Of a stretch of DNA of 13,127 bases, positions 1-7,014 are shown one piece after another. This DNA comes from an uncultured Arcobacter sp. (GTDB lineage Bacteria; Campylobacterota; Campylobacteria; Campylobacterales; Arcobacteraceae), in assembly GCA_913054415.1 (NCBI GenBank), contig CAJXII010000026.1, positions 1 to 13,127 of the forward strand, given 5' to 3'. A model generated the notes under the pieces. It had not been told where the DNA came from. It searched no databases and was given only the letters and a program-made list of their open reading frames with translations. Position numbers and translations under genes: made by a program. The first letter of the stretch is position 1, and every line of letters starts with the position of its first letter.

Positions 1-1296
1 TTTATATTTTATATTTTACTTAGAAAACATGATCTTGATCTAAAAATAAAAGATAGTATATTAATAGTCAATCTTATATGGATACTACTTGGTATCGCTG
101 GGGCTACTCCTATATTTTTATATACTGATGTATCATTTGCCTCTGCTTACTTTGAAGCAATTAGTGGTTTTACAACAACAGGAGCTACAGTATTTACAAA
201 TATTGAAGATCTGCCTAAGATGATTTTATTTCATAGAAGTTTAATGCATTGGCTAGGTGGTTTGGGGGTTATTGTTCTAGGTGTTGGGCTGTTATCTATG
301 ATAAATCCAACAGGTAGTTTATCACTATTTAAAGCTGAATCTACAGGTGTTCAACTAGAAAAAATAACACCAAAAATAAAAGATACTGCACTTAGTTTGT
401 GGATCATATATGTTGTGCTAACATTGATTGATACAATATTGTTAAAATATTTTGGTATGAATTGGTTTGATGCAATAAATCATGCTTTTTCCACTATCTC
501 AACTGGTGGTTTCTCTACTAAAAACAACTCATTGGGATATTTTACAAGTGATGGTATCGTTTGGACTACAACTATTTTTATGATACTTTCAGGTATAAAC
601 TTTTTGGCACATCTAAAACTATACTATAAAGATTTAAGCGGTTATAAATCTGAAGAGGTTAAATGGTATCTTTTGATCTTCATCATACTAAGTGTAAGTT
701 TATCATTGATACATATAGATATAGGTGGAGATAGTTTTTATGATGCTTTTAAACAATCTTGTTTTACAATAGCATCAGTTATGACCACAACAGGATTTGC
801 TACTATTGATTATGGTTCTTGGTCACATCTAGCTATATCTATTATTTTTATAGGTATGCTAATAGGTGGAAATGCAGGTTCAACTGCTGGTGGGATCAAA
901 GTGATTAGACATATTATTATTTTCAAAACTCTCTTTGCAGAATTCAAAAGAACACTACATCCTAATACAATCATTTCAGTTTTTATAGATGGCAGAAAAC
1001 AAAATGATAAAATTCTAGCAGCTACTTTTGGTTTTTTTACACTTTTTATGCTAACTGCTGGAGTGGTTACTATTTATATATATGCTAGAGGATATGATGA
1101 GATGAGTGCTATATCTGGGGCTTTTGCTTTGGTTGGTAATATTGGTCCAGGTTTTTCACTTGTAGGACCATCTTATAATTTTGCATTTTTTTCAGATTTT
1201 GATAAAATCTTTTTCTCTGTAGCTATGATTATAGGAAGGTTGGAGTGTTACACTGTATTTATACTTTTAAGTAGTTCATTTTGGAAGAAATTTTAA
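1..1296 (+). CDS. trkH: TrkH-family potassium uptake membrane subunit, 5' partial
   Basis: Ion-translocating subunit of a Trk/Ktr-type K+ uptake system in the inner membrane. It normally works with a cytoplasmic NAD-binding TrkA/KtrA partner, which is not in this window. The frame is open from base 1, so the start lies upstream and the ATG at 220 is internal; 431 residues are visible, against about 480 for the family. All four selectivity-filter loops with their glycine are present, numbered on the visible peptide: TTTGAT at 58-63, STGGF at 167-171, TTTGFAT at 262-268 and NIGPGF at 380-385. The motif GGNAGSTAGGIK and the C-terminal GRLE...SFWKKF are also typical of TrkH. Hydrophobic helices separate the loops. 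The gene ends 92 bp before rpsO. Family assignment is very secure; TrkH versus KtrB naming is less so. Confidence 0.93.
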   Translation, partial: FIFYILLRKHDLDLKIKDSILIVNLIWILLGIAGATPIFLYTDVSFASAYFEAISGFTTTGATVFTNIEDLPKMILFHRSLMHWLGGLGVIVLGVGLLSMINPTGSLSLFKAESTGVQLEKITPKIKDTALSLWIIYVVLTLIDTILLKYFGMNWFDAINHAFSTISTGGFSTKNNSLGYFTSDGIVWTTTIFMILSGINFLAHLKLYYKDLSGYKSEEVKWYLLIFIILSVSLSLIHIDIGGDSFYDAFKQSCFTIASVMTTTGFATIDYGSWSHLAISIIFIGMLIGGNAGSTAGGIKVIRHIIIFKTLFAEFKRTLHPNTIISVFIDGRKQNDKILAATFGFFTLFMLTAGVVTIYIYARGYDEMSAISGAFALVGNIGPGFSLVGPSYNFAFFSDFDKIFFSVAMIIGRLECYTVFILLSSSFWKKF

Positions 1297-1329
1297 TTTA
1301 TTTTAAGCTATTTCAAATAATACTTTAGA

Positions 1330-1335
1330 TAAAAT
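1330..1335 (+). promoter_or_regulatory. Probable -10 box of the rpsO promoter
   Basis: TAAAAT (5 of 6 matches to TATAAT) lies in the 92-bp gap between trkH and rpsO, preceded by T-rich sequence and no recognisable -35. That layout is usual for sigma-70 promoters in Campylobacterota. Transcription would start near 1341-1343, about 47 nt before the rpsO start codon. The TTTAG just upstream resembles the TTAG before the metY -10. This is inferred from pattern only. Confidence 0.45.
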
Positions 1336-1377
1336 TGCCCTTCCAAATTGTAAAATATTTGAGACTATATACCAATC

Positions 1378-1383
1378 AGGAGG
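1378..1383 (+). promoter_or_regulatory. Strong Shine-Dalgarno that sets the rpsO start
   Basis: AGGAGG sits 5 nt before the ATG at 1389. It fixes the start there rather than at the in-frame TTG at 1335, which would add 18 residues foreign to S15. The same bases could pair with 1340-1344 in a leader hairpin. Confidence 0.85.
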
Positions 1384-1388
1384 TCATT

Positions 1389-1661
1389 ATGGCTTTAGAT
1401 CAGGAAGTAAAACAAGAGATTATCTCAAAATTCCAAAGAGATGAAAAAGACACAGGTTCTAGCGAAGTTCAAATCGCTATTTTATCAAAACAAATCAGCA
1501 CTTTAACTGAACATTTAAAAGCAAATCACAAAGATCACTCTTCAAGATTAGGATTACTTAAAATGGTAGGTAAAAGAAAAAGATTACTTAAATATTTAAG
1601 AAAAACAGATTATGCTAAATTTACTCAATTAGTTGCGGATTTAGGAATCAGAGCAAAATAA
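1389..1661 (+). CDS. rpsO: 30S ribosomal protein S15
   Basis: Primary 16S rRNA-binding protein of the small-subunit platform, binding the central-domain three-way junction. The 90-residue product matches the usual 89-90 aa. Conserved features are visible: DTGSSEVQIA at 21-30, the HKDHSSR rRNA-contact segment at 47-53, and the basic GKRKRLLKYLR stretch around 61-71. The start is set by AGGAGG five bases upstream. A longer reading from the TTG at 1335 is rejected because S15 proteins begin near this ATG. The gene appears to be monocistronic, with a promoter-like box upstream and a terminator hairpin directly after it. Many bacteria autoregulate rpsO by S15 binding to its leader; a leader hairpin is possible here. 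No pnp gene follows, unlike in E. coli. Confidence 0.98.
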   Translation: MALDQEVKQEIISKFQRDEKDTGSSEVQIAILSKQISTLTEHLKANHKDHSSRLGLLKMVGKRKRLLKYLRKTDYAKFTQLVADLGIRAK

Positions 1662-1669
1662 ATCTTTTA

Positions 1670-1706
1670 TATCTTCAAAGGGCAATTAACCCTTTGAGAT
1701 ACTTTT
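1670..1706 (+). terminator. Intrinsic terminator after rpsO
   Basis: TCAAAGGG (1675-1682) pairs perfectly with CCCTTTGA (1690-1697) around a 7-nt loop. Four further pairs, 1670-1673 with 1698-1701, extend the stem if T1674 is bulged. The T-rich tail CTTTT follows. It starts 9 nt after the rpsO stop and separates rpsO from the met operon. Confidence 0.8.
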
Positions 1707-1766
1707 CAATCAAACTTTTCTTTTAAATATTTTCACATTTTTATTTCAATTAAATCAATAATTAGC

Positions 1767-1772
1767 TAAAAT
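1767..1772 (+). promoter_or_regulatory. Probable -10 box of the metY-metX-xseB promoter
   Basis: TAAAAT within TTAGCTAAAATATA lies between the rpsO terminator and metY, 40 nt before the start codon. The T/A-rich upstream region has no clear -35. CATAAT at 1777-1782 is an alternative box. The leader is too short for a SAM riboswitch. I see no convincing operator palindrome. Pattern-based inference. Confidence 0.45.
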
Positions 1773-1812
1773 ATAGCATAATAACTACTTTATAAATTAC
1801 AAAGGGACAACA

Positions 1813-3072
1813 ATGCAAAAGGAAACACTCGCATTACACTATGGATATGAAAAAGATACTCAAAAAACTATGAGTGTGCCACTTTATATGACTACTGCTT
1901 ATGAATTTGATAGCTCAACTCAAGCAGCAAATAGATTTGCACTAAAAGAGTTGGGAAATATCTATACACGACTATCAAATCCCACAACAGATATATTTCA
2001 AAAAAGATTTGCTTCCCTTGAGGGTGGAGTAAGTGCAGTAGCAACAGCTAGTGGTATGAGTGCAATTTTCTCAACTATTGTAAATCTTTGTGAAGCTGGA
2101 GATAATATAATCGTAGCAAGTGCAGTTTATGGTGGAACTTCAACTTTGACAGATCATACTATCAAAAGATTTGGAATTACTACTAAAAAATTTGATGTTA
2201 CAAACCCTACAGATTTAGAAGAGTTGTGTGATGAGAAAACAAAATTAATTTTATTTGAAAGCTTATCAAATCCAAATTTGCAAGTTGCTAATTTTAAAGC
2301 TATTGTCAAAATAGCAAATAAACTAAATATCATAACTGTAGTAGATAACACGGTAGCTACACCATATTTATGTCAGCCTATCAAACTTGGTTGTGATTTA
2401 GTGGTGCATAGCACTAGCAAATATACTACAGGTCAAGGCTTGGCTCTTGGTGGAATAATAGTAGATAGCAAATCTTGTAGTAAAAAGATTAAAAACAACC
2501 CACGATATAAACACTTCAACGAACCAGATATATCTTATCATGGGCTAGTTTATAGCGATTTAGAGTATCCACCTTTTACTATGAGAATGATTTTAAATGT
2601 TTTAAGAGATCTTGGCTCAACCCCTAGTCCATTTAACTCTTGGATTCTAATTCAAGGGTTAGAGACATTAGGACTTAGAATAAAACAACATAGTAAAAGT
2701 GCTTTAAAAATAGCAAAATTTTTATCAAAACATAAAAAAGTTTTAAAAGTAAATTATGCAGGATTAAAATCTGATTCAAACTATAAAAGAGCTAAAAAAT
2801 ATCTAAAAGATGGTGCTAGTGGATTACTTAGTTTTGAAGTTAGCTCTTTAGAGGAAGCTAAAAAAATAGCAGATAATATCACAATATTTAGCCGTGTAGT
2901 AAATATAGGGGATAGCAAATCTATCATAACTCATCCAGCATCTACCACACATCAACAACTAAGCAAAGAGGAGCTTGAAGCTTCTGGGATAAATCAAGGA
3001 CTTATTAGATTAAGCATTGGATTAGAAGATACAGATGATTTAATAGAGGCATTAAAAAAGGTTTTAGATTAA
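1813..3072 (+). CDS. metY: O-acetylhomoserine sulfhydrylase (aminocarboxypropyltransferase)
   Basis: PLP enzyme of the Cys/Met metabolism family (fold type I) that joins O-acylhomoserine with sulfide to give homocysteine. At 419 aa it has the family length. Visible motifs: YTRLSNPTTD at 51-60 (cofactor phosphate contacts from Tyr and Arg), SGMSA at 80-84, VVDNT at 176-180 with D178 for the pyridine nitrogen, and HSTSKYTTGQG with Schiff-base lysine K203. The motif GLVYSDLEYPPFTMR in the 240-260 region and the 420-aa length favour MetY over the roughly 390-aa MetB/MetC enzymes. AAGGGA six to eleven bases upstream of the ATG serves as SD. The stop is 3 nt from metX, which makes the acylated substrate; this context strongly supports direct sulfhydrylation. 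Paralogues acting on O-acetylserine or thiosulfate-derived donors cannot be excluded from sequence alone. Confidence 0.93.
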   Translation: MQKETLALHYGYEKDTQKTMSVPLYMTTAYEFDSSTQAANRFALKELGNIYTRLSNPTTDIFQKRFASLEGGVSAVATASGMSAIFSTIVNLCEAGDNIIVASAVYGGTSTLTDHTIKRFGITTKKFDVTNPTDLEELCDEKTKLILFESLSNPNLQVANFKAIVKIANKLNIITVVDNTVATPYLCQPIKLGCDLVVHSTSKYTTGQGLALGGIIVDSKSCSKKIKNNPRYKHFNEPDISYHGLVYSDLEYPPFTMRMILNVLRDLGSTPSPFNSWILIQGLETLGLRIKQHSKSALKIAKFLSKHKKVLKVNYAGLKSDSNYKRAKKYLKDGASGLLSFEVSSLEEAKKIADNITIFSRVVNIGDSKSIITHPASTTHQQLSKEELEASGINQGLIRLSIGLEDTDDLIEALKKVLD

Positions 3073-3075
3073 GAT

Positions 3076-4179
3076 ATGAAAATTCAAACCAAAAAAGCTT
3101 TTTTTGATGAACCACTATATCTTGAAAGTGGAAGGATACTACAACCTTTTGAGGTGATGTATGAAACTTATGGAGAGTTAAATAGTGATAAATCAAATGT
3201 GATTATAATTACCCATGCCCTAAGTGGATCTCATCATGCAGCTGGAACTTATGATGGAGATAGAAAAGCTGGATGGTGGGATGATTTTATAGGGGATGGT
3301 AAAGCAGTTGATACTACAAAATATTTTGTAATATGTATGAATAATATCGGCTCTTGTTTTGGTTCAACATCTCCACAAAGTATCAATCCAGCTACTCAAG
3401 AACCTTATAGATTAAGATTTCCTGTTTTGACAATTAGTGATATTGTAAAAGCACAAATAAGAGTGTTAAAATCACTTGATATTAACAATGTATTTGCAGT
3501 TATTGGTGGTAGTATGGGTGGTATGCAAGCACTTTGCTATGCTATTGAGTATCCAACTTTTGCAAAACAAATTATTACCCTTGCAACTACAGCATATACT
3601 AGACCTTGGGCGATAGCTTACAATAAAGTAGTAGTAGAAGCTATCAAAAATGATCCAGAGTTTAAAGATGGATATTATGATCCAAAAGATATAGAAAAAA
3701 ATGGACTAAACGGTCTTGCTATTGGTAGGATGGCGGGACATATCTCATATTTAAGCCCACATAGTATGGATGATAAATTTGGTAGAAGATATGTAAACAA
3801 TGATGGATTGTATGAGCTATTTGGTAGATTTGAAGTGGAAAGATATTTAGAATACAATGGATATAGATTTCCACATAATTTTGATCCACTTAGTTATTTG
3901 TATATTGTCAAAACAATGAATATTTTTAATGCTTCAAGAGGAAGCGATACCCTATCTCAAAGTTTAGCAAAAATAAAATCAAAACTTCACCTTATCTCTT
4001 TTAGTGGGGATAGATTATTTATGCCATGCGAAATGGAAGAGATAAGAGATACTATGATAGAAAATGGACAACAAGAATTAGTTACTTACAAGATGATACA
4101 AAGTGATTATGGGCATGATGCATTTTTGGTAGAAGTTGATAAATTTGAAGATTATATTAAGGATATATTAGATGAATAA
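3076..4179 (+). CDS. metX: Homoserine O-acetyltransferase (MetX type)
   Basis: Cytoplasmic alpha/beta-hydrolase-fold acyltransferase that activates the homoserine hydroxyl for MetY. The 367-aa length is normal for MetX. The nucleophile elbow GGSMGGMQ gives catalytic S146. The triad is completed by D312 (SFSGDRLF) and H347 (DYGHDAFL). Other family marks are HALSGSHHAAG at 47-57, the GWWDDFIG segment at 66-73 and RLRFPVLTISDIV around 112-124. The start codon follows the metY stop by 3 nt with only a weak SD, so translation is probably coupled. The 3' end overlaps xseB by 8 nt. Some MetX proteins use succinyl-CoA instead of acetyl-CoA; I assign acetyl from the family default and the neighbouring metY, not from a diagnostic residue. 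Confidence 0.94.
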   Translation: MKIQTKKAFFDEPLYLESGRILQPFEVMYETYGELNSDKSNVIIITHALSGSHHAAGTYDGDRKAGWWDDFIGDGKAVDTTKYFVICMNNIGSCFGSTSPQSINPATQEPYRLRFPVLTISDIVKAQIRVLKSLDINNVFAVIGGSMGGMQALCYAIEYPTFAKQIITLATTAYTRPWAIAYNKVVVEAIKNDPEFKDGYYDPKDIEKNGLNGLAIGRMAGHISYLSPHSMDDKFGRRYVNNDGLYELFGRFEVERYLEYNGYRFPHNFDPLSYLYIVKTMNIFNASRGSDTLSQSLAKIKSKLHLISFSGDRLFMPCEMEEIRDTMIENGQQELVTYKMIQSDYGHDAFLVEVDKFEDYIKDILDE

Positions 4180-4372
4180 AGATACCCTCTCATTTGAAGA
4201 TAAAATAAAAAAAGCAAAAGAGCTACTAGATAAATTAGTAGATCCAGAATTAACACTAAGTAATAGTGTCAAACTATACAAAGATGGTTTAAAAGAGTTA
4301 GATGAAGCCCAAAAACTCTTAGATGAAGCAAAATTACAATTTGAGGAACTAAACGATAATACTACTGATTAG
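4172..4372 (+). CDS. xseB: Exodeoxyribonuclease VII small subunit
   Basis: Small accessory subunit of exonuclease VII, which degrades single-stranded DNA in both directions; several XseB copies bind one catalytic XseA. The product is 66 aa, at the short end of the family (roughly 65-85). The pattern SFEDKIKKAKELLDKL, then DPELTLSNSVKLYKDGLKEL, then a helix rich in Leu, Glu and Lys matches the paired-helix XseB fold. The start overlaps the metX end by 8 nt and is preceded by AAGGAT (4159-4164). xseA is not in the window. Its last 11 bases overlap the end of the convergent recD-like gene. The link with methionine genes is positional only. Confidence 0.88.
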   Translation: MNKDTLSFEDKIKKAKELLDKLVDPELTLSNSVKLYKDGLKELDEAQKLLDEAKLQFEELNDNTTD

Positions 4373-6662
4373 ATAAAAAATCAGATAAAACAGTTTCCCG
4401 TTTTGTAATCTCTAGTTTTTTGGAAGCACTTTCAAAAGCCTCTTTCTCCCCTACAATATAACACATATTTTTTGCACGAGTTATTGCTGTATATAAAAGC
4501 TTAGTATTATGCATAATAAAATGTGAAAAACTCATAGGTATAAGTGCAGTATCATACTCCATCCCTTGTGTTTTATGTATAGTTAAACAATAAGCAAGTG
4601 ATAGTAGATGATCTATATCTTTAAAATCATAAAAAACTACAATATCATCATTGGGATATAAAACTATACATTTAGAATTTTGATAATCAAGTTTTATTAT
4701 CATCCCTAACATACCATTAAAGATCCTTCTTTGTGCAAACTCATCTGAGTTTTGTTTATACTCACTCATAGTTAAAGAGTTCATATTTTCATTTTTGGTA
4801 TGGATAACCTTATCTGCTAGTTTAAATTGATATTTTTTACCGTTGTAGGCATCTTCTCTATTGTTGTTAAAAAGTTTTTGAAGATTGATATTTATATTCT
4901 CCACTCCTAAAACACCACTTTTCATAGGGGTTATTACCTGAAAAAGTGTCAAATATTGAGATATTTTTTTATCTTTGATCAACTGATATATATCTTGCAT
5001 ATAACTACTTGCTACATTGATTAGATTATGTAATATTTTATTGTTATTCTCATCTCTTAAACGGTTGATCTCATATTGAGATAAAACAGCTTTTTGAGCA
5101 TAATAGTTTTTGATACTTACATCTATAAACTTAAAATCATCATAGCTTTGATTATATGTTGGAACCTGCCCTACTCTTATATTATTTGCTATTACAGCTA
5201 TTGCTTTTAGCTCATTTTGTCGATATATTTTTGTAAGCTTACATACAGGTGCTAAATCAAATCTAATAGCATCTGCTAAAATATCTCCAGCTCCAATAGC
5301 TGGAAGTTGCCCATCATCTCCTACTATTATAAAAATTGTTTCTGATGAGATTTTAGATACAATCTTATAAAACAAAACACTATTGACCATACTAGCTTCA
5401 TCTAAAAGTATCACTTTATAAGGGAAAAAATCATCTTCGCTATTATCTATTTTTACAAGTTCAGATTGTATTGTAGCACTATTATATCCAGTAGTATCAG
5501 ATATTCTTTGACTAGCAATACCACTTAATGCCATACATTTAATATCTTCATAGCTTACTATCTCCTCAAGAAGTTCTAAAATAGCCCTACTTGATGTGCT
5601 TTTTCCTGTCCCTGCATACCCTATTAGAAGTATCGTATTTTCACCACTATTGATAAGCTTCACAGCTTTTCTTTGCTCACTACTTAAAACAAATCCCAAA
5701 GTTTGCTCTTTTTTAGATATATATTGATCTATATCTAAAACTATCTGTTTATTTTTAGGTTGTTTTTGTCTTGATTGAAAAAACTCTAAAATACCTTTTT
5801 CACATATATACAACATACTAGGAGCATATCTATTTTGTTTGGTTTGGTATATCTCATTATTTGCTAATGTTTTGATTAGCACATCTTCATATAGATCATT
5901 TTTATCATAAAAATTCAGATATTCATCACATAAACTAAAAAGTTTCTCTTTTGAGATTGAGCTATTTCCATGATTTTCACAATAATCTCTCATAGCATAA
6001 CTCATACAAGCACCAATTCTAAAACTACTTGTAGCTTCAATACCTAAAGCCAACCCTATCTCATCTGCTTTTTTAAATCCTATACCTTTAATATTTGTAA
6101 GAATATATGGGTTTTGTTTTATCTTGTCTATTAGATTATCTACATCTTTGAACTCTTGATATATTTTTGTAATAAATGTGCTTGAAACTCCATATTTACC
6201 TAAAAACTCTCCTAATTCTCTTAGATGTTTAAATCTATTCCAGCTAGTTACTATTGTTGTAAGTTTTTTTTCTTTAATACCTTTGATACTAAGTAGATCA
6301 CTTGGACTATTATCTAATATATTTGCGAGTTCATCTTGAGTATATTTTTTTAATAGTGTTTTTGCTAATTTTGTCCCTACTCCTTGAACAATTTTTGTTA
6401 AAAAGAAAAAAAGTTCATCCTCTTTTAGTTCAAGAGTATCAAATTCAAACTGCACACCATATTTTTTATGTGTTTTCCATCTACCTTTTAGAAGTATTGT
6501 TTCCCCTTCTAATTTTTTTAGATCTGTATCAAAATATGTTCCACATATTTTTTGATTATTATCTAAAACAGCGATGCAGTAGTGATTATCTTGATTAAAA
6601 TATAGAACCTTTTTAAGTGTGCCACTTAATCTAATCTGTTCTTGTATATCAATATCCATCAT
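4362..6662 (-). CDS. recD2: RecD2-type ATP-dependent DNA helicase (SF1B)
   Basis: Probable 5'-to-3' DNA helicase of the RecD/TraA family, 766 aa. Domain order fits RecD2. An N-terminal OB-like region (about 10-80) is followed by helix-hairpin-helix segments (GVGTKLAKTL near 94, IKGIKEKK near 127, IKGIGFKKADEIG near 191). The helicase core shows LSSEQRKAV (326-334), Walker A GYAGTGKS (348-355), motif Ia ALSGIASQRIS (378-388), Walker B LLDEAS (419-424), GDDGQLPAIGAG (448-459), YRQ (480-482), LTIHKTQGMEYD (693-704) and LLYTAITRAK (722-731). The HhH-bearing N-terminus argues for stand-alone RecD2 rather than a RecBCD subunit; no recB or recC is nearby. Two ATG codons occur in tandem (6662 and 6659), and the start overlaps the preceding gene by 14 nt with a weak SD. 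A role in recombination or replication-fork repair is family inference. Confidence 0.9.
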   Translation of the reverse strand: MMDIDIQEQIRLSGTLKKVLYFNQDNHYCIAVLDNNQKICGTYFDTDLKKLEGETILLKGRWKTHKKYGVQFEFDTLELKEDELFFFLTKIVQGVGTKLAKTLLKKYTQDELANILDNSPSDLLSIKGIKEKKLTTIVTSWNRFKHLRELGEFLGKYGVSSTFITKIYQEFKDVDNLIDKIKQNPYILTNIKGIGFKKADEIGLALGIEATSSFRIGACMSYAMRDYCENHGNSSISKEKLFSLCDEYLNFYDKNDLYEDVLIKTLANNEIYQTKQNRYAPSMLYICEKGILEFFQSRQKQPKNKQIVLDIDQYISKKEQTLGFVLSSEQRKAVKLINSGENTILLIGYAGTGKSTSSRAILELLEEIVSYEDIKCMALSGIASQRISDTTGYNSATIQSELVKIDNSEDDFFPYKVILLDEASMVNSVLFYKIVSKISSETIFIIVGDDGQLPAIGAGDILADAIRFDLAPVCKLTKIYRQNELKAIAVIANNIRVGQVPTYNQSYDDFKFIDVSIKNYYAQKAVLSQYEINRLRDENNNKILHNLINVASSYMQDIYQLIKDKKISQYLTLFQVITPMKSGVLGVENININLQKLFNNNREDAYNGKKYQFKLADKVIHTKNENMNSLTMSEYKQNSDEFAQRRIFNGMLGMIIKLDYQNSKCIVLYPNDDIVVFYDFKDIDHLLSLAYCLTIHKTQGMEYDTALIPMSFSHFIMHNTKLLYTAITRAKNMCYIVGEKEAFESASKKLEITKRETVLSDFLSNQ

Positions 6663-7011
6663 TAAAACTTTTATGTTTATGTTTAGCTTTTTTGTAGTTT
6701 GATCTGTTTTTCTCTTTGTGTAATAAATTTGCTTCTTTTAGTAGTAGTTGTCTTTCATCTTCAAAGCTATTGGAATGATTATCTACACTATCTATGATAA
6801 GTTGAGCATAAGATTTTAGTTTTTGCATATATTGACTATCTAGCCTAACAGATGTGCTAGATTGAACATCTTCATAATAACTATTAACTTTTGATTTAAA
6901 ACTCTCTAATTCAAAATCATCATTTTTTAGTAACGATATTACCCGTTTAACAAATTTTTCCAAAACCCTAATATATCTAAATCTTAGGGTTTTTTCACTT
7001 GCTACTCTCAT
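6649..7011 (-). CDS. Conserved-looking hypothetical protein, 120 aa
   Basis: I do not recognise this protein. It is highly charged, with no signal peptide or membrane segment, and is probably mostly helical: a basic N-terminus (residues 1-28, many Arg/Lys), an acidic-basic middle with the hydrophobic heptad-like stretch MQKLKSYAQLIIDSV near 63-77, and a very lysine-rich tail (about 96-115, including KKAKHKHK). The tail suggests nucleic-acid contact, but that is speculation. It lies 3 nt after dapA and overlaps the helicase start by 14 nt, so it is probably co-translated with the helicase. The ATG at 7011 has a poor SD (TAAG). An inverted repeat resembling a terminator falls within codons 7-17. 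The next in-frame alternative is a TTG at 6963 without suitable SD spacing, so I keep the ATG. Confidence 0.7.
   Translation of the reverse strand: MRVASEKTLRFRYIRVLEKFVKRVISLLKNDDFELESFKSKVNSYYEDVQSSTSVRLDSQYMQKLKSYAQLIIDSVDNHSNSFEDERQLLLKEANLLHKEKNRSNYKKAKHKHKSFNDGY
6962..6993. terminator. Terminator-like inverted repeat inside start of the gene after dapA
   Basis: AAAACCCTAA (6962-6971) and TTAGGGTTTT (6984-6993) form a perfect 10-bp stem around a 12-nt loop. Read on the minus strand it begins 22 nt after the dapA stop and ends in TTTT; read on the plus strand it is followed by six T. The form is that of a bidirectional intrinsic terminator, but it lies inside codons 7-17 of the next gene, so it may attenuate rather than end transcription. 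Confidence 0.45.
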
Positions 7012-7014
7012 TTA

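Noticed and set aside
1298..1320. Inverted repeat TTATTT/AAATAA after trkH
   Set aside because: Six A-T pairs only, with an 11-nt loop; expected by chance in such AT-rich DNA and lacking a T tail.
1335..1388. An 18-codon N-terminal extension of rpsO from a TTG
   Set aside because: The extension is not S15-like, overlaps the promoter-like and leader region, and the ATG at 1389 has an excellent SD and gives the normal 90 aa.
1707..1812. SAM or other riboswitch before metY
   Set aside because: The space between the rpsO terminator and metY is about 100 nt of AT-rich sequence including the promoter, without the stems a SAM riboswitch needs.
2154..2351. A minus-strand open frame inside metY
   Set aside because: Antisense to a well-conserved PLP enzyme with no SD or recognisable product; likewise the frames at 3005-3196, 3675-3857, 8376-8585 and 9198-9413.
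4365..4384. Hairpin CTGATT/AATCAG after xseB as a terminator
   Set aside because: Only 6 bp with an 8-nt AT-rich loop and no T-run on either side; too weak to call.
6302..6598. A 98-codon plus-strand open frame
   Set aside because: It lies wholly antisense to recD2; its Leu/Phe-rich translation is what AT-rich antisense sequence gives, and it has no family resemblance.
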